Source of the DNA: LMUY01 sp965198565
GTDB taxonomy: Bacteria > Pseudomonadota > Alphaproteobacteria > Acetobacterales > Acetobacteraceae
Length of the DNA stretch: 64,000 nucleotides
Assembly: GCA_965198565.1 (NCBI GenBank)
Contig: OZ240665.1
Span: forward strand, 4,030,001-4,094,000
Direction of reading: 5' to 3'
Below, piece after piece: positions 35,863 to 44,314 of the stretch; positions within the stretch are counted from its first letter, which is position 1, and each line of letters opens with the position of its first letter. A program made the position numbers and the translations under genes. The notes beneath the pieces are model-generated. The model was not told the DNA's origin. It searched no databases and saw nothing but the letters and a program-made list of their open reading frames with translations.

Positions 35863-36243
35863 TCAGCGGTCCCGCATGTCGGGCCCGCGCTCGCCCTCGT
35901 CGAGGTCGTCGTCCTCCAGCCGGTCCATATGGATGCTGTGGTCGCCGCCATGCTGCTGGATGTCGTGCTCGCGCGGGCCGGCAACGCGGTCGATCACCTG
36001 CACGGCGGCGATGCCGGCCTCGTCCGCGACCCGGCGCGCGGCTTCGACCGCTTCTTCCAGGCTCATCGGCGTGCCGTCCGGGCGGGCCGGGTGGGTGCGC
36101 TCGGGCAGGCCGTGGCGGTGGGTGAGGGTCAGCTCCACCACGACGCGGTGGGGATCGTCCTCGTCGAAGCGGCGCATCACGTAGACGGTGTGGCCACCCT
36201 CGGGCGCCGGGTCGTGCGGGTTGAGCCTGATCACGTCTGCCAT
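35863..36243 (-). CDS. Small acidic protein of unknown function
   Basis: A 126-residue soluble protein beginning MADVIRLNPHDPAPEGG. It has a central strand-rich part (HTVYVMRRFDEDDPHRVVVE, LTLTHRHGLPERTHPARPDG), a helix SLEEAVEAARRVADEAGI and a very acidic tail (LEDDDLDEGERGPDMRDR). No domain was recognised. It lies just upstream of the small membrane protein on the same strand and diverges from the Nudix hydrolase gene, from which 81 bp separate it. Confidence 0.6.
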   Translation of the reverse strand: MADVIRLNPHDPAPEGGHTVYVMRRFDEDDPHRVVVELTLTHRHGLPERTHPARPDGTPMSLEEAVEAARRVADEAGIAAVQVIDRVAGPREHDIQQHGGDHSIHMDRLEDDDLDEGERGPDMRDR

Positions 36244-36324
36244 CGTCACCTCCGGTTCGTCTTCCCAACGGCTGGCAGGGGGCTGTGGTTCAATTGCCAC
36301 TCCGGCGGGTCTATGCAAGCGGGC

Positions 36325-36951
36325 ATGAACGACACCGCGCCGACCCCCCTTCCCCGCGGCCCGGCGGTGCGCGCGCGCCATGCCGCCAGCCTGATCGTGC
36401 TGCGGCAGGAGGGCGGGGTGGCGATGCTGATGGGGGCGCGCGCCGCCGGGCACCGGTTCATGCCGAACTACCTGGTGTTCCCCGGCGGCGGGGTGGATCG
36501 GGGGGACGCGACCGCGCCGGTGGCGTCGCCGCTGCGGCCGGAGGTGCGGGCGCTGCTGGAGCAGGCGGCCAAGCCGCGGCTGGCGCAGGCGCTGGCGGTG
36601 GCGGCGGCGCGGGAGCTGGAGGAGGAGACCGGGCTCAGCCTCGGCCGCCCGCCGGCGCTGGACGGGTTGGACTATCTCGGCCGACTGATCACCCCGCCGG
36701 ACAGCCCGATCCGGTTCGATGCGCGCTTCTTCGTGGTGGACGCGGCGGCGGTGAGCGGCGCGCTCGCCGGGTCGGGGGAGCTGACGGGGTTGCGCTGGTA
36801 TGGGGTGGAGGAGGCGCTGGCGCTGGAGCTGGCGCGGCCGACCCGGGCGGTTGTGGGGTTGCTGCAGGCGTGGCTGGCGGCCAGCCAGGCGGAGCGCGCC
36901 GCCCGCAGCACGGCGCCGGTGCTGCGCAAACGCGTCTGGCGGCGGGAGTGA
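36325..36951 (+). CDS. Nudix hydrolase family protein
   Basis: A 208-residue Nudix-type hydrolase. The fold is recognised from HAASLIVLRQEGGVAMLMGA, NYLVFPGGGVDRGDA and the C-terminal half of the Nudix box, AARELEEETGLSLG, which carries the metal-binding glutamates. Between them is an insertion of about 45 residues, so the canonical spacing of the box is expanded as in Nudt19/RppH-distant subfamilies. Substrate is likely a nucleoside diphosphate derivative or CoA, not determinable here. ATG 36325 is used; ATG 36313 in the same frame is equally possible. Confidence 0.8.
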   Translation: MNDTAPTPLPRGPAVRARHAASLIVLRQEGGVAMLMGARAAGHRFMPNYLVFPGGGVDRGDATAPVASPLRPEVRALLEQAAKPRLAQALAVAAARELEEETGLSLGRPPALDGLDYLGRLITPPDSPIRFDARFFVVDAAAVSGALAGSGELTGLRWYGVEEALALELARPTRAVVGLLQAWLAASQAERAARSTAPVLRKRVWRRE

Positions 36952-37000
36952 GGGCGCGGCTTGGGTTTGCCCGGGGGGCAATCGGGAGTACAGAGCGGCA

Positions 37001-37679
37001 ATGATTTCTTTGTTCCTGGCGGCTTTGGTGTTTGCGGGCCTGCATCTCGGCGTCTCCGGCAGCACGCTGCGGGACGGGGCCGTGGCGCTTGGGCTTGCGC
37101 GGCTACATGGTGGCGTTTTCGCTGGCCTCGGTCGCGTCGATCGTGTGGCTGGTGATGGCCTACAACGCGGCGCCGTATGTGCCGACTTGGGGGGCGCTGG
37201 AGTGGTGGAAGCCGTTCCAGATCGCCTTCATGCTGCCGGCGTTCGTGTTGGTGGTGATGGGCTTGCTGACGCCCAACGCGACCAGCGTGGGGCAGGAGGC
37301 GCTGGTGGACGCGCCGCCGCGGGGCATCGTGCAGATCACGCGGCACCCGTTCCTGGTCGGGGTGACGATTTGGGCGGTGGTGCACCTGGTGGGCAATGGG
37401 GACGTGGCGTCGCTGCTGTTCTTTGCCTCGCTGGCGGTGGTGTCGGCGGCGGGGACGGTGTCGATCGACGCCAAGCGGCGGCGGGCGTTGGGGGCGATGC
37501 GGTGGCAGCGGTTCGCCAGCCGCACGTCGATCGTGCCGTTCGTGGCGGTGCTGTCGGGGCGGGCGGGGTTGGCGTGGGCGGAGCTGGGGTGGTGGCGGCC
37601 GTTGGTGGGGGTGGTGGCGTATGCGGTGATGCTGGGCGGGCATGCGCATATTGTGGGGGTGTCGCCGTTTCCGGGGTGA
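37001..37679 (+). pseudogene. Frameshifted nnrU-family gene (copy 1)
   Basis: Nearly the same sequence as the intact nnrU-family gene at 39900-40580. The first 28 codons (MISLFLAALVFAGLHLGVSG, STLRDGAV) match, then a 2-base shortfall near 37087-37095 (GTGGCGCTTGGGCTTGCGCG here versus GTGGCGCGGCTGGGATTGCG in copy 2) shifts the frame. The rest of the protein, from YMVAFSLASVASIVWLVMAY to the end, continues in another frame to the stop at 37679. It is either a decayed duplicate or a sequencing/assembly error. NnrU proteins are integral membrane proteins linked to nitric oxide and denitrification regulons. Confidence 0.8.
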
Positions 37680-37804
37680 AGTGAGTGGTGTCTTGGGCTA
37701 AGCTCAGGCGATCATTCCAAGAGCCGTCAGTTGGTACGACTACTAATCCGAGAATGTTGCGTCAGGCTGAAGGTTTGCGGACGCGGCCATGCAAGGAGGC
37801 GCAT

Positions 37805-38146
37805 GTGGCAGGATCTTTGGAATACGAGTTCAAGCTGGCAATGGTCGACATCTATAATCGCGCTAAGAACGAGGCGGGCTACACCGCAAGCATCTTTAAT
37901 AACATGATCTACGAAAGAGGCGCGCTCAGTACTGCCAAATTTCTCATCAACGCTAGTAATGTTTCAGATGGCTACACCGAACTCTTCAAGCGAAATCGGT
38001 TAGACCTGACCGTTGAAGCGCTAGTTCTGGAAAACCCAAAGTGGCATCCTTTATTCACCGAGAGCGATTTGGCTCGCTGCCGTAAACGGCTCAAAGAATA
38101 TCGATACGAGCCGAGAGAGTTGAAGAGGCTTAGTTGTCTGGAATAG
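37805..38146 (+). CDS. Hypothetical protein in lower-GC stretch
   Basis: A 113-residue soluble protein, mostly helical by eye: SLEYEFKLAMVDIYNRAKNE, AGYTASIFNNMIYERGALST, then LFKRNRLDLTVEALVLENPK and a basic end CRKRLKEYRYEPRELKRL. I do not recognise a characterised family, although the sequence has the look of a protein scattered among accessory regions. GTG 37805 is chosen because AAGGAGG lies 5 bases upstream (37794-37800); the frame is open to 37685. Codon usage is markedly less GC-biased than in flanking genes, suggesting acquisition by transfer. Confidence 0.6.
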   Translation: MAGSLEYEFKLAMVDIYNRAKNEAGYTASIFNNMIYERGALSTAKFLINASNVSDGYTELFKRNRLDLTVEALVLENPKWHPLFTESDLARCRKRLKEYRYEPRELKRLSCLE

Positions 38147-38371
38147 GGTTGATATTTTCTACAACAATGTAGCCCTATGTGACAGATACTCAACTGCCGA
38201 ATTCACCGACTACTTTGTGGGCCTGATTGCAGCTCTGATCTCGGGCGCGACAGCAGCACCTGGCAAGCTGCAAGTCGCTTGTGCAGTCTGCATCGTTTGT
38301 GTTGGCGCGGTGAGCATTTACCTGCGACCGACTTGGTCGATTGCACCATTGTTGGAACCGAAGCGATCAAA
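38147..38371. other. Lower-GC intergenic stretch
   Basis: About 225 bp between two hypothetical genes with no supported coding frame. Nothing distinctive seen. Confidence 0.4.
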
Positions 38372-38824
38372 TTAACGAGTAGAAGCTGGTTTAAACGATA
38401 TGATAGCCACGGTACGGCGGCCAGTTTCGTCGATTGTGGCACCACAGAAGATTTCAGGATTCGGGCCTTTCTTAAGGAAGAACTTGCATGCTCCATCGCT
38501 TACGGTCGTTGCTTCACCGGACTTAAAATAGATGCTCTCGACTTCAAGAATGTCACCAACTTCATTTAGGCGTCCAGCGAATCCGATTATGGGAGTATGA
38601 TGAGCTTCTTTTTGAACGAAATTGAGCATCACGTGACCTCTAAAATCATCAAACTGCGTGATTACGACTGAGTCACAGAAAAATCTTGATTGCCGCTTGG
38701 TCAGGTCGGCACCGAGTGGACCTTCCGCGATATGGCTCGTGTTCTGACAATCACCGTCGATGATTCGAACATTGTCGACCCCGGCATGAGCAACGCCGGC
38801 CAGGACACATATGCCGAGCGACAC
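38372..38824 (-). CDS. Exported hypothetical protein
   Basis: A protein of about 150 residues with four cysteines (DGDCQN, RFFCDSV, GACKFF, IFCGAT) that could form disulfides, consistent with export. The formal start is GTG 38824, giving a signal core SLGICVLAGVAHAG without a basic end. Reading further upstream in frame gives ITKATALVSLGIC after GAAGGA, a much better signal peptide, but its only possible starts are ATT (38848) or ATA (38857). A non-canonical start or an error is therefore possible. The family is not recognised and the base composition is low-GC for this window. Confidence 0.6.
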   Translation of the reverse strand: MSLGICVLAGVAHAGVDNVRIIDGDCQNTSHIAEGPLGADLTKRQSRFFCDSVVITQFDDFRGHVMLNFVQKEAHHTPIIGFAGRLNEVGDILEVESIYFKSGEATTVSDGACKFFLKKGPNPEIFCGATIDETGRRTVAIISFKPASTR

Positions 38825-39187
38825 TAAGGCTGTTGCTTTAGTTATAATCGCGGTTATTCCTTCTGTAGCTCACCACGTCAGTTTCGTACGAACAAAAAAA
38901 TGGCCGTTCGCTCTAGGACGCTCCCTACGACAAAATTACTGAAACGCACGACTTTCTGCAACGCTCATGCGGGTTCCAGATCAGCAACAATTAAAGGTCT
39001 CAAATTATGAGGAGGTGAAGCAGAACCGTAGCCCGTATCGCTCTCGGGCGATGCGGGTGTCGCCGAGTGTCGCTCACCTCTGCACATGTCGTGGCGCTGT
39101 ATGACGCGGACCTCCGCTTCCGTGTCCGACGGTCGCCACATCGGCCATTTCCCCCGCTCGCCCAAACGCGAGGCGGGCTACGTTTCT
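38825..39187. other. Intergenic stretch without a supported gene
   Basis: About 360 bp. It is AT-richer near 38860-39010, then returns to high GC. No coding frame, tRNA or insertion sequence end was convincing. It contains GTAGCCCGTATCGC...GCGGGCTAC-type arms (39030-39060 and about 39160-39181), possibly a decayed repeat. Confidence 0.4.
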
Positions 39188-39592
39188 TCAGGCGTTGGCC
39201 GCGACCCGGCGGCGCAGCATCATCGCATCCAAGCTGAATGCGCCGCCGCCAAAGCCAGCGACATACAGCATGCCACCTGCCATCGAGAGGTTTTTGAAGA
39301 ATTGAATTTCCACAGTGTGATCGCCGAGGTTGCTGTGAAAGAAGGCGGCAAGGACGAGGCACCATAGCGCGAGCCCGAGACCCGACAGACGTGTCAGCAG
39401 GCCGGCCAGGAGAGCGAGCCCCACACCAAGCTCCATGAATACGGAGAAGCCATAAGCCAGGCTCGGCACAGGCAAGCCGCTCTTGGCGATGTAGCTCTGA
39501 GTAGTCTCCGGCGATAGCAACTTGCCCCAACCATCCCAGATGAAGATGCTGCTGAGCAGAATGCGTCCGACGAGGGCGGCAAGATCGAGCAT
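39188..39592 (-). CDS. DoxX family membrane protein
   Basis: A 134-residue four-helix membrane protein of the DoxX/DoxD family: LVGRILLSSIFIWDGWGKLL, YGFSVFMELGVGLALLAGLL, GLALWCLVLAAFFHSNLGDH and FFKNLSMAGGMLYVAGFGGG. These are the usual four helices, including the FKNLSMAGG motif common in the family. DoxX proteins are linked to respiratory quinone or thiol redox processes in some bacteria, but the role here is unknown. It sits alone between low-GC genes and the intact nnrU copy. Confidence 0.87.
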   Translation of the reverse strand: MLDLAALVGRILLSSIFIWDGWGKLLSPETTQSYIAKSGLPVPSLAYGFSVFMELGVGLALLAGLLTRLSGLGLALWCLVLAAFFHSNLGDHTVEIQFFKNLSMAGGMLYVAGFGGGAFSLDAMMLRRRVAANA

Positions 39593-39899
39593 GGGTTGGA
39601 TTGCTTCCTTTAGAGTGCCACCGGCGACGTGTGGCGGCAGCCTGTCGCGCGCTCGCCAGCGTCAGCGCTTCGATGCGAGACGCGCTCAGCTTGAGGTTGG
39701 CTGTCCCACGCTTCGAACATCCAGCGCGGGTCCGCAAAGTCAACCCAGGCTTTCGGGGCCAGGTCTTCGCCGGGCCAGGTCTCAGTTCGCCCATAGCAAC
39801 TCATGTGGGCGTCCTGGGACGGCTCGTGGCGGCCTACTGGCAGGTTTCTGAGGCTGCGGCTTGGGTTTTCCGGGCGACCAATTGGGGATACATAGCGGC
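39593..39899. other. Intergenic stretch upstream of nnrU copy 2
   Basis: About 307 bp. A short minus-strand frame (39610-39804) contains WPGEDLAPKAWVDFADPRWM, which looks protein-like and could be the remnant of a broken gene; I cannot name it. From about 39857 the sequence matches the region upstream of nnrU copy 1. Confidence 0.4.
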
Positions 39900-40580
39900 A
39901 TGATCTCTCTGTTCCTGGCGGCTTTGGTGTTTGCGGGCCTGCATCTCGGCGTTTCCGGCAGCACGCTGCGGGACGGGGCGGTGGCGCGGCTGGGATTGCG
40001 CGGCTACATGGTGGCGTTTTCGCTGGCCTCGGTCGCGTCGATCGTGTGGCTGGTGATGGCGTACAACGCGGCGCCGTATGTGCCGACTTGGGGGGCGCTG
40101 CAGTGGTGGAAGCCGTTCCAGATCGCCCTCATGCTGCCGGCGTTCGTGCTGGTGGTGATGGGCTTGCTGACGCCCAACCCGACCAGCGTGGGGCAGGAGG
40201 CGCTGGTGGACGCGCCGCCGCGCGGCATCGTGCAGATCACGCGGCACCCGTTCCTGGTCGGGGTGACGATTTGGGCGGTGGTGCACCTGGTGGGCAATGG
40301 GGACGTGGCGTCGCTGCTGCTCTTCGCCTCGCTGGCGGTGGTGTCGGCGGCGGGGACGGTGTCGATCGACGCCAAGCGGCGGCGGGCGTTGGGGGCGATG
40401 CGGTGGCAGCGGTTCGCCAGCCGCACGTCGATCGTGCCGTTCGCGGCGGTGCTGTCGGGGCGGGCGGGGTTGGCGTGGGCGGAGCTGGGGTGGTGGCGGC
40501 CATTGGTGGGGGTGGTGGCGTATGCGGTGATGCTGGGGGGGCACGCGCATATCGTGGGGGTGTCGCCGTTTCCGGGGTGA
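39900..40580 (+). CDS. NnrU-family integral membrane protein (copy 2, intact)
   Basis: A 226-residue membrane protein with about five to six helices. Landmarks are MISLFLAALVFAGLHLGVSG, ARLGLRGYMVAFSLASVASI, WWKPFQIALMLPAFVLVVMG, RGIVQITRHPFLVGVTIWAV with the conserved RHP, and HLVGNGDVASLLLFASL. The family is named for NnrU of denitrifiers, associated with nitrite and nitric oxide reductase expression; its biochemical role is unclear. A near-identical frameshifted copy lies 2.9 kb upstream, and the two flank the lower-GC genes between them. The start ATG 39900 matches that of copy 1. Confidence 0.85.
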   Translation: MISLFLAALVFAGLHLGVSGSTLRDGAVARLGLRGYMVAFSLASVASIVWLVMAYNAAPYVPTWGALQWWKPFQIALMLPAFVLVVMGLLTPNPTSVGQEALVDAPPRGIVQITRHPFLVGVTIWAVVHLVGNGDVASLLLFASLAVVSAAGTVSIDAKRRRALGAMRWQRFASRTSIVPFAAVLSGRAGLAWAELGWWRPLVGVVAYAVMLGGHAHIVGVSPFPG

Positions 40581-40631
40581 CGGGTGTTGATCAATGCCGC
40601 CGACGATAATGGCGGGCAGGACGAGGTCGCT

Positions 40632-43250
40632 TTATTGACGCTCCGTCATGGCCAGGCTGGCTTGGCAGCCGCTGTCACCGGCGAGCTCTTCGTGGCCTTG
40701 CTCGAAACGGCGAGGCCGCGCGAAGCGGGCTCTGGCTTCTGCCACCCTTTGCAGTAACGCGGCTTGGTCGAATGGCTTGCTGACGTGACCGTCCATACCG
40801 GCACTCCTGCATTGCTCGATTTGTTCTGTAAAGGCTTGTGCCGTCATCGCGACAATCGGCACGTCCGCGTATACGCCATCCAACGCTCGTATCCTCCGGC
40901 TTGCCTCCAACCCGTCCATCCCTGGCATCCTCACGTCCATCAGGATGACGTCGAACACTGTCTTGGACGCAATAGCCACGGCCTCCACGCCTCCTTCTGC
41001 GCAGACGACATGATGACCGGCCGCCTGCAACATCGCGGCGGCGATGTCTCTGTTCATGGCGACATCGTCGACAACGAGTATGTGAGCGGCGAATTCTGAG
41101 ACACCGGCATCATTGACGCAAAGTGGCTGCAGCATGCCGAGCTCGGCATCCGCGGCGGGCAGGGCCAGCCAGAAGGTGCTGCCGCCGCCCTGGTTGCCTG
41201 CATAACCGAGCGAACCGCCCATGAGGGCAGCCAGGCGGGCCGAGAGTGCCAGCCCGAGCCCCGCCCCCTCGATCTCGGTGGCTGTAGCGGTCGAGAGCCG
41301 CTCGAACTCGTGGAATAAACGGCCTTGCTGGTCAGCCGCTATGCCGGGCCCAGTGTCAATGACTTCAAAGCGCAGGCGTTGCTTTCCTTCCGTCTTGATC
41401 GCCAGCGTTACAGACCCGCGCGCGGTGAACTTCACCGCGTTGCCTAGAAGATTGAGCAGAATTTGGCGAAGTCGGGTCGGGTCCACCAGGATGCCCTGGG
41501 GAACGTCCGGCGCTACCGCGACGTCAAGCAACAGCGCCTTCAGAGCAGTGACCGGTCGCACAACGTCGAGGCAGGCGGAGGCCAATGCTCGGACATCTGT
41601 TGCGGCTTGTCGAAGTTCGGTATGCCCGGTTTCGATCTCTGTCAGATCAAGAACGCGGTTTATCATCTCGAGCAAGTGCTTGCCCGCCTCCATCATCGCT
41701 TCGACGCGCGGTGCCTGCCTGGGACTCAATCCGCCGTCGATCCGCAGCAATTCGGCATAGCCCAAGATGCCATTGAGCGGCGTGCGCAGCTCATGACTCA
41801 TGCTGCCGAGGAACCGCGACTTGGCACGGCTAGCACGCTCGGCCGCGTCACGCGCATTGTTGAGGTGTTCCGTCAAGCGCGAGAGCTGCTCGGCGGCCGC
41901 CAGCATCTGATCCGCCTGTGCCTTTCGCGCGGAAATGTCTCGGAGGCAGCACATGATCGATCGAGGCTCGCCAGTCTCGCAATCCCGGACAAGTCCCAGG
42001 CTGGCTTCCACCCAAACATAATGCCCGAGCTTGTGCTGGAAGCGGTTCGTCACGCACTCCAGCTCGGTCTCCCCGGACGCGAGGCGCAGAAACCGTGCCC
42101 GGGCGCCCTCCTGATCATCCGGATGGATGATCGCGGCCATGTTCGCGCCTAGCATTTCCACCGCCTCATACCCGAAGACGGCACGGCACGCGGGCGAGAC
42201 GTAGGTCCGCCGACAATTCATGTCCAAGCAGGTGATGACATCCGTCGCATGATCGGCCAGAAACCGGTAGCGCGCCTCGCTTTGCCGCGCGTCGGTTTCC
42301 GCAACGGCGCTTCGGAGCAGTTCGCGTTGCAGCAGGCGCATCAGCGTGAAAGCTGCCAGCAACAGCATCGCAACGGCAAGGCCGACGGTCCCCGCTTCGA
42401 TCCACCATGGCCTGTAGACGTTGCGAAGCGATAGCCCCACGAAGATGTTTAGCGGAAGGTTGCGGAGCCGGTGCTGAGCGTAGAGGCGATCGATGCCTTG
42501 AAGAGATGTTGCAGCGAAGCTGGAAGCTGCGCGGCCGAGCACGGCGCGAGAAACGGCAGAGTTGCGGACCACCAAGCCAAAGTCTCGACTGCCGCTCGAC
42601 TGCCGGAAGATTATGCGGCCGTCGACGGTGGCGAGGACAACGTCGTCACCTGGCATCAGCTTGAGCGAGTCAAACAGGTCTTTGAACAGGGACATCTCGA
42701 GCGAGGCGCCCACGATCCCGGCAAACGATCCGTCGATATGATTGAGGCGTCGACTGAGGACGATGACTGGATTTCCGGTGAGCGCACTGTGAGGGATCAG
42801 GCTCATGAACAAGCCGACGTCGGTGCGGTCGCGGTGGGCGGTAAACCAATCGCGCGATGCGTAGTCATGCTGACGCGGCAAGACGGCGTCGGAGTCCAAT
42901 GTCGCCCTACCATGTTCGTCGACGACGAGCATCGTGCCAAAATGGTCCGAACTCTTTGGGCCATCGAACAGAATTGACCGTTGCTGATCCACGCCGACGT
43001 TGCTCCCTTCGAGCCGAGACATCAGCGACTGAGCATTGAGCAACGTCAGATCGACGATATCGACATTGCGCTCGATATCGCGCTGGAGAGCACTCGCGAT
43101 ATTATCGGCCGAATGGACGGCTGCGACATGAGCGGTTTGGCGTGCCTGGTAGAGCACCGCGGCCACAAGGACAATCACGGCTGTTGCGAGCGCAACGACA
43201 GTTAAGAACAGTTTTGATTTTGGGCGAATGAGACGACGCAAGAGTTGCAT
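40632..43250 (-). CDS. Hybrid sensor histidine kinase/response regulator (dCache-PAS-HisKA-HATPase-REC)
   Basis: An 872-residue membrane kinase. TM1 (about 15-35) and TM2 (about 282-304) enclose a large periplasmic dCache-type domain with the ASRDWFTAHR motif. A PAS domain (about 322-445) precedes HisKA with His486 (GSMSHELRTPLNGILGYAEL), a HATPase (DTGPGIAADQQGRLFHEFER, GAGLGLALSARLAALMGGSL) and a receiver domain with LVVDDVAMNRD and VILMDVRMPGMDGLEASRRI. ATG 43250 gives a basic N-terminus directly before TM1 (MQLLRRLIRPKSKLF); ATG 43319 is in frame and would add 23 residues. The partner and ligand are unknown; dCache domains typically bind small organic molecules. Confidence 0.9.
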   Translation of the reverse strand: MQLLRRLIRPKSKLFLTVVALATAVIVLVAAVLYQARQTAHVAAVHSADNIASALQRDIERNVDIVDLTLLNAQSLMSRLEGSNVGVDQQRSILFDGPKSSDHFGTMLVVDEHGRATLDSDAVLPRQHDYASRDWFTAHRDRTDVGLFMSLIPHSALTGNPVIVLSRRLNHIDGSFAGIVGASLEMSLFKDLFDSLKLMPGDDVVLATVDGRIIFRQSSGSRDFGLVVRNSAVSRAVLGRAASSFAATSLQGIDRLYAQHRLRNLPLNIFVGLSLRNVYRPWWIEAGTVGLAVAMLLLAAFTLMRLLQRELLRSAVAETDARQSEARYRFLADHATDVITCLDMNCRRTYVSPACRAVFGYEAVEMLGANMAAIIHPDDQEGARARFLRLASGETELECVTNRFQHKLGHYVWVEASLGLVRDCETGEPRSIMCCLRDISARKAQADQMLAAAEQLSRLTEHLNNARDAAERASRAKSRFLGSMSHELRTPLNGILGYAELLRIDGGLSPRQAPRVEAMMEAGKHLLEMINRVLDLTEIETGHTELRQAATDVRALASACLDVVRPVTALKALLLDVAVAPDVPQGILVDPTRLRQILLNLLGNAVKFTARGSVTLAIKTEGKQRLRFEVIDTGPGIAADQQGRLFHEFERLSTATATEIEGAGLGLALSARLAALMGGSLGYAGNQGGGSTFWLALPAADAELGMLQPLCVNDAGVSEFAAHILVVDDVAMNRDIAAAMLQAAGHHVVCAEGGVEAVAIASKTVFDVILMDVRMPGMDGLEASRRIRALDGVYADVPIVAMTAQAFTEQIEQCRSAGMDGHVSKPFDQAALLQRVAEARARFARPRRFEQGHEELAGDSGCQASLAMTERQ

Positions 43251-43463
43251 GAACGTACTCAGATGACTGCGCCTATCGACCGGGGGCCAATTCTTGGCGC
43301 CAAACACAACCGCGATCATGAAATTAGCTAAAACACGTTTAAGGAGTGTTAATTCGGTTTCTTAGCCAGCCCTCGCCCGCTGTCGCTTCAGAAGGGCAAG
43401 CGGTTTCTTCTGACGCTTGCGATGCATATCGCTGTCGGCCTGCTCACGGCCGCGAGTCAGAAG

Positions 43464-44279
43464 TTAGCCACCACGCCAAGAGCCCGCCCCTGCGCCCGCA
43501 ACCACGGCGTGGTGCCCAAGCGGGCCGTGGCCCTTGCCGATGCCGGGGGCGGCGGCAATCGTCGCCTGCACAAACCCTACCGCCTGCCCCACTGCACGCT
43601 CCAGCGGCAGCCCCGCCGCCAGGCCGCACGCCACCGCGGTGGCGAGGGTGCAGCCGGTGCCGTGGGTGTGCCGGGTCGGTTGGCGGGGGTGGCGGAACTC
43701 GAAGACGGACTCGGAGGTGACCAGCAGGTCCAGCACGGTGTCGCCGTCGCCGTGGCCGCCCTTCAGCAGCACCGCCTGGGGGCCCAGGGTGAGCAGCATG
43801 GGGGCGGCCCAGTGCATCGCGGCCTCGTCGGGGATCGGGCGGCCGCAGAGCGCCTCGGCCTCGGGCAGGTTGGGGGTGATCAGGGTGGCGAGGGGCAGCA
43901 ACACGGTTTTGAGCGCCGAGACCGCGTCGGGCGACAACAGCGGCGCGCCGCCCTTGGCCAGCATCACCGGGTCGATCACCAGCGGCAGGCCGGTCTGCCC
44001 CAGGGCGGCGGCCACGGCCTCAATGACGGCGGCAGTGCCGAGCATGCCGGTCTTGACGGCGTCGGCGCCGGGGTCGGCCAGGGCTACGGCGATCTGCTGG
44101 GTGATGAACTCGGGCGGCACGGGGTGCGTGCTGTGGACGCCGGTCGTGTCCTGCGCCGTCAGGGCGGTGATGGCGGTGCTGGCGTAGGCGCCCAGGGCCA
44201 TCGCGGTCTTGATGTCGGCCTGGATGCCGGCGCCCCCCCCCGAGTCCGACCCGGCGATCACCAGTATGCGCGGGATCAT
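43464..44279 (-). CDS. thiD: Bifunctional hydroxymethylpyrimidine kinase / phosphomethylpyrimidine kinase
   Basis: A 271-residue ribokinase-fold enzyme of thiamine synthesis, phosphorylating HMP and HMP-P. It shows the N-terminal LVIAGSDSGGGAGIQADIKT, GAYASTAITALTAQDT, KTGMLGTAAVIEAVAAAL, VIDPVMLAKGGAPLLS, LITPNLPEAEALCG and the nucleotide-binding HTHGTGCTLATAVACGLAAG with the catalytic aspartate position replaced by cysteine, as in ThiD. ATG 44279 begins MIPRILVIAGSD. It is the last gene of the long minus-strand run and lies 35 bp from glmM. Confidence 0.93.
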   Translation of the reverse strand: MIPRILVIAGSDSGGGAGIQADIKTAMALGAYASTAITALTAQDTTGVHSTHPVPPEFITQQIAVALADPGADAVKTGMLGTAAVIEAVAAALGQTGLPLVIDPVMLAKGGAPLLSPDAVSALKTVLLPLATLITPNLPEAEALCGRPIPDEAAMHWAAPMLLTLGPQAVLLKGGHGDGDTVLDLLVTSESVFEFRHPRQPTRHTHGTGCTLATAVACGLAAGLPLERAVGQAVGFVQATIAAAPGIGKGHGPLGHHAVVAGAGAGSWRGG

Positions 44280-44314
44280 GGGATGCGCGGGATCACAGCT
44301 CAGGGGGCTCGGGC

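Noticed and set aside
39610..39804. 64-codon minus-strand frame upstream of nnrU copy 2
   Set aside because: Looks partly protein-like but no family, no ribosome site and no complete domain; at most a gene remnant.
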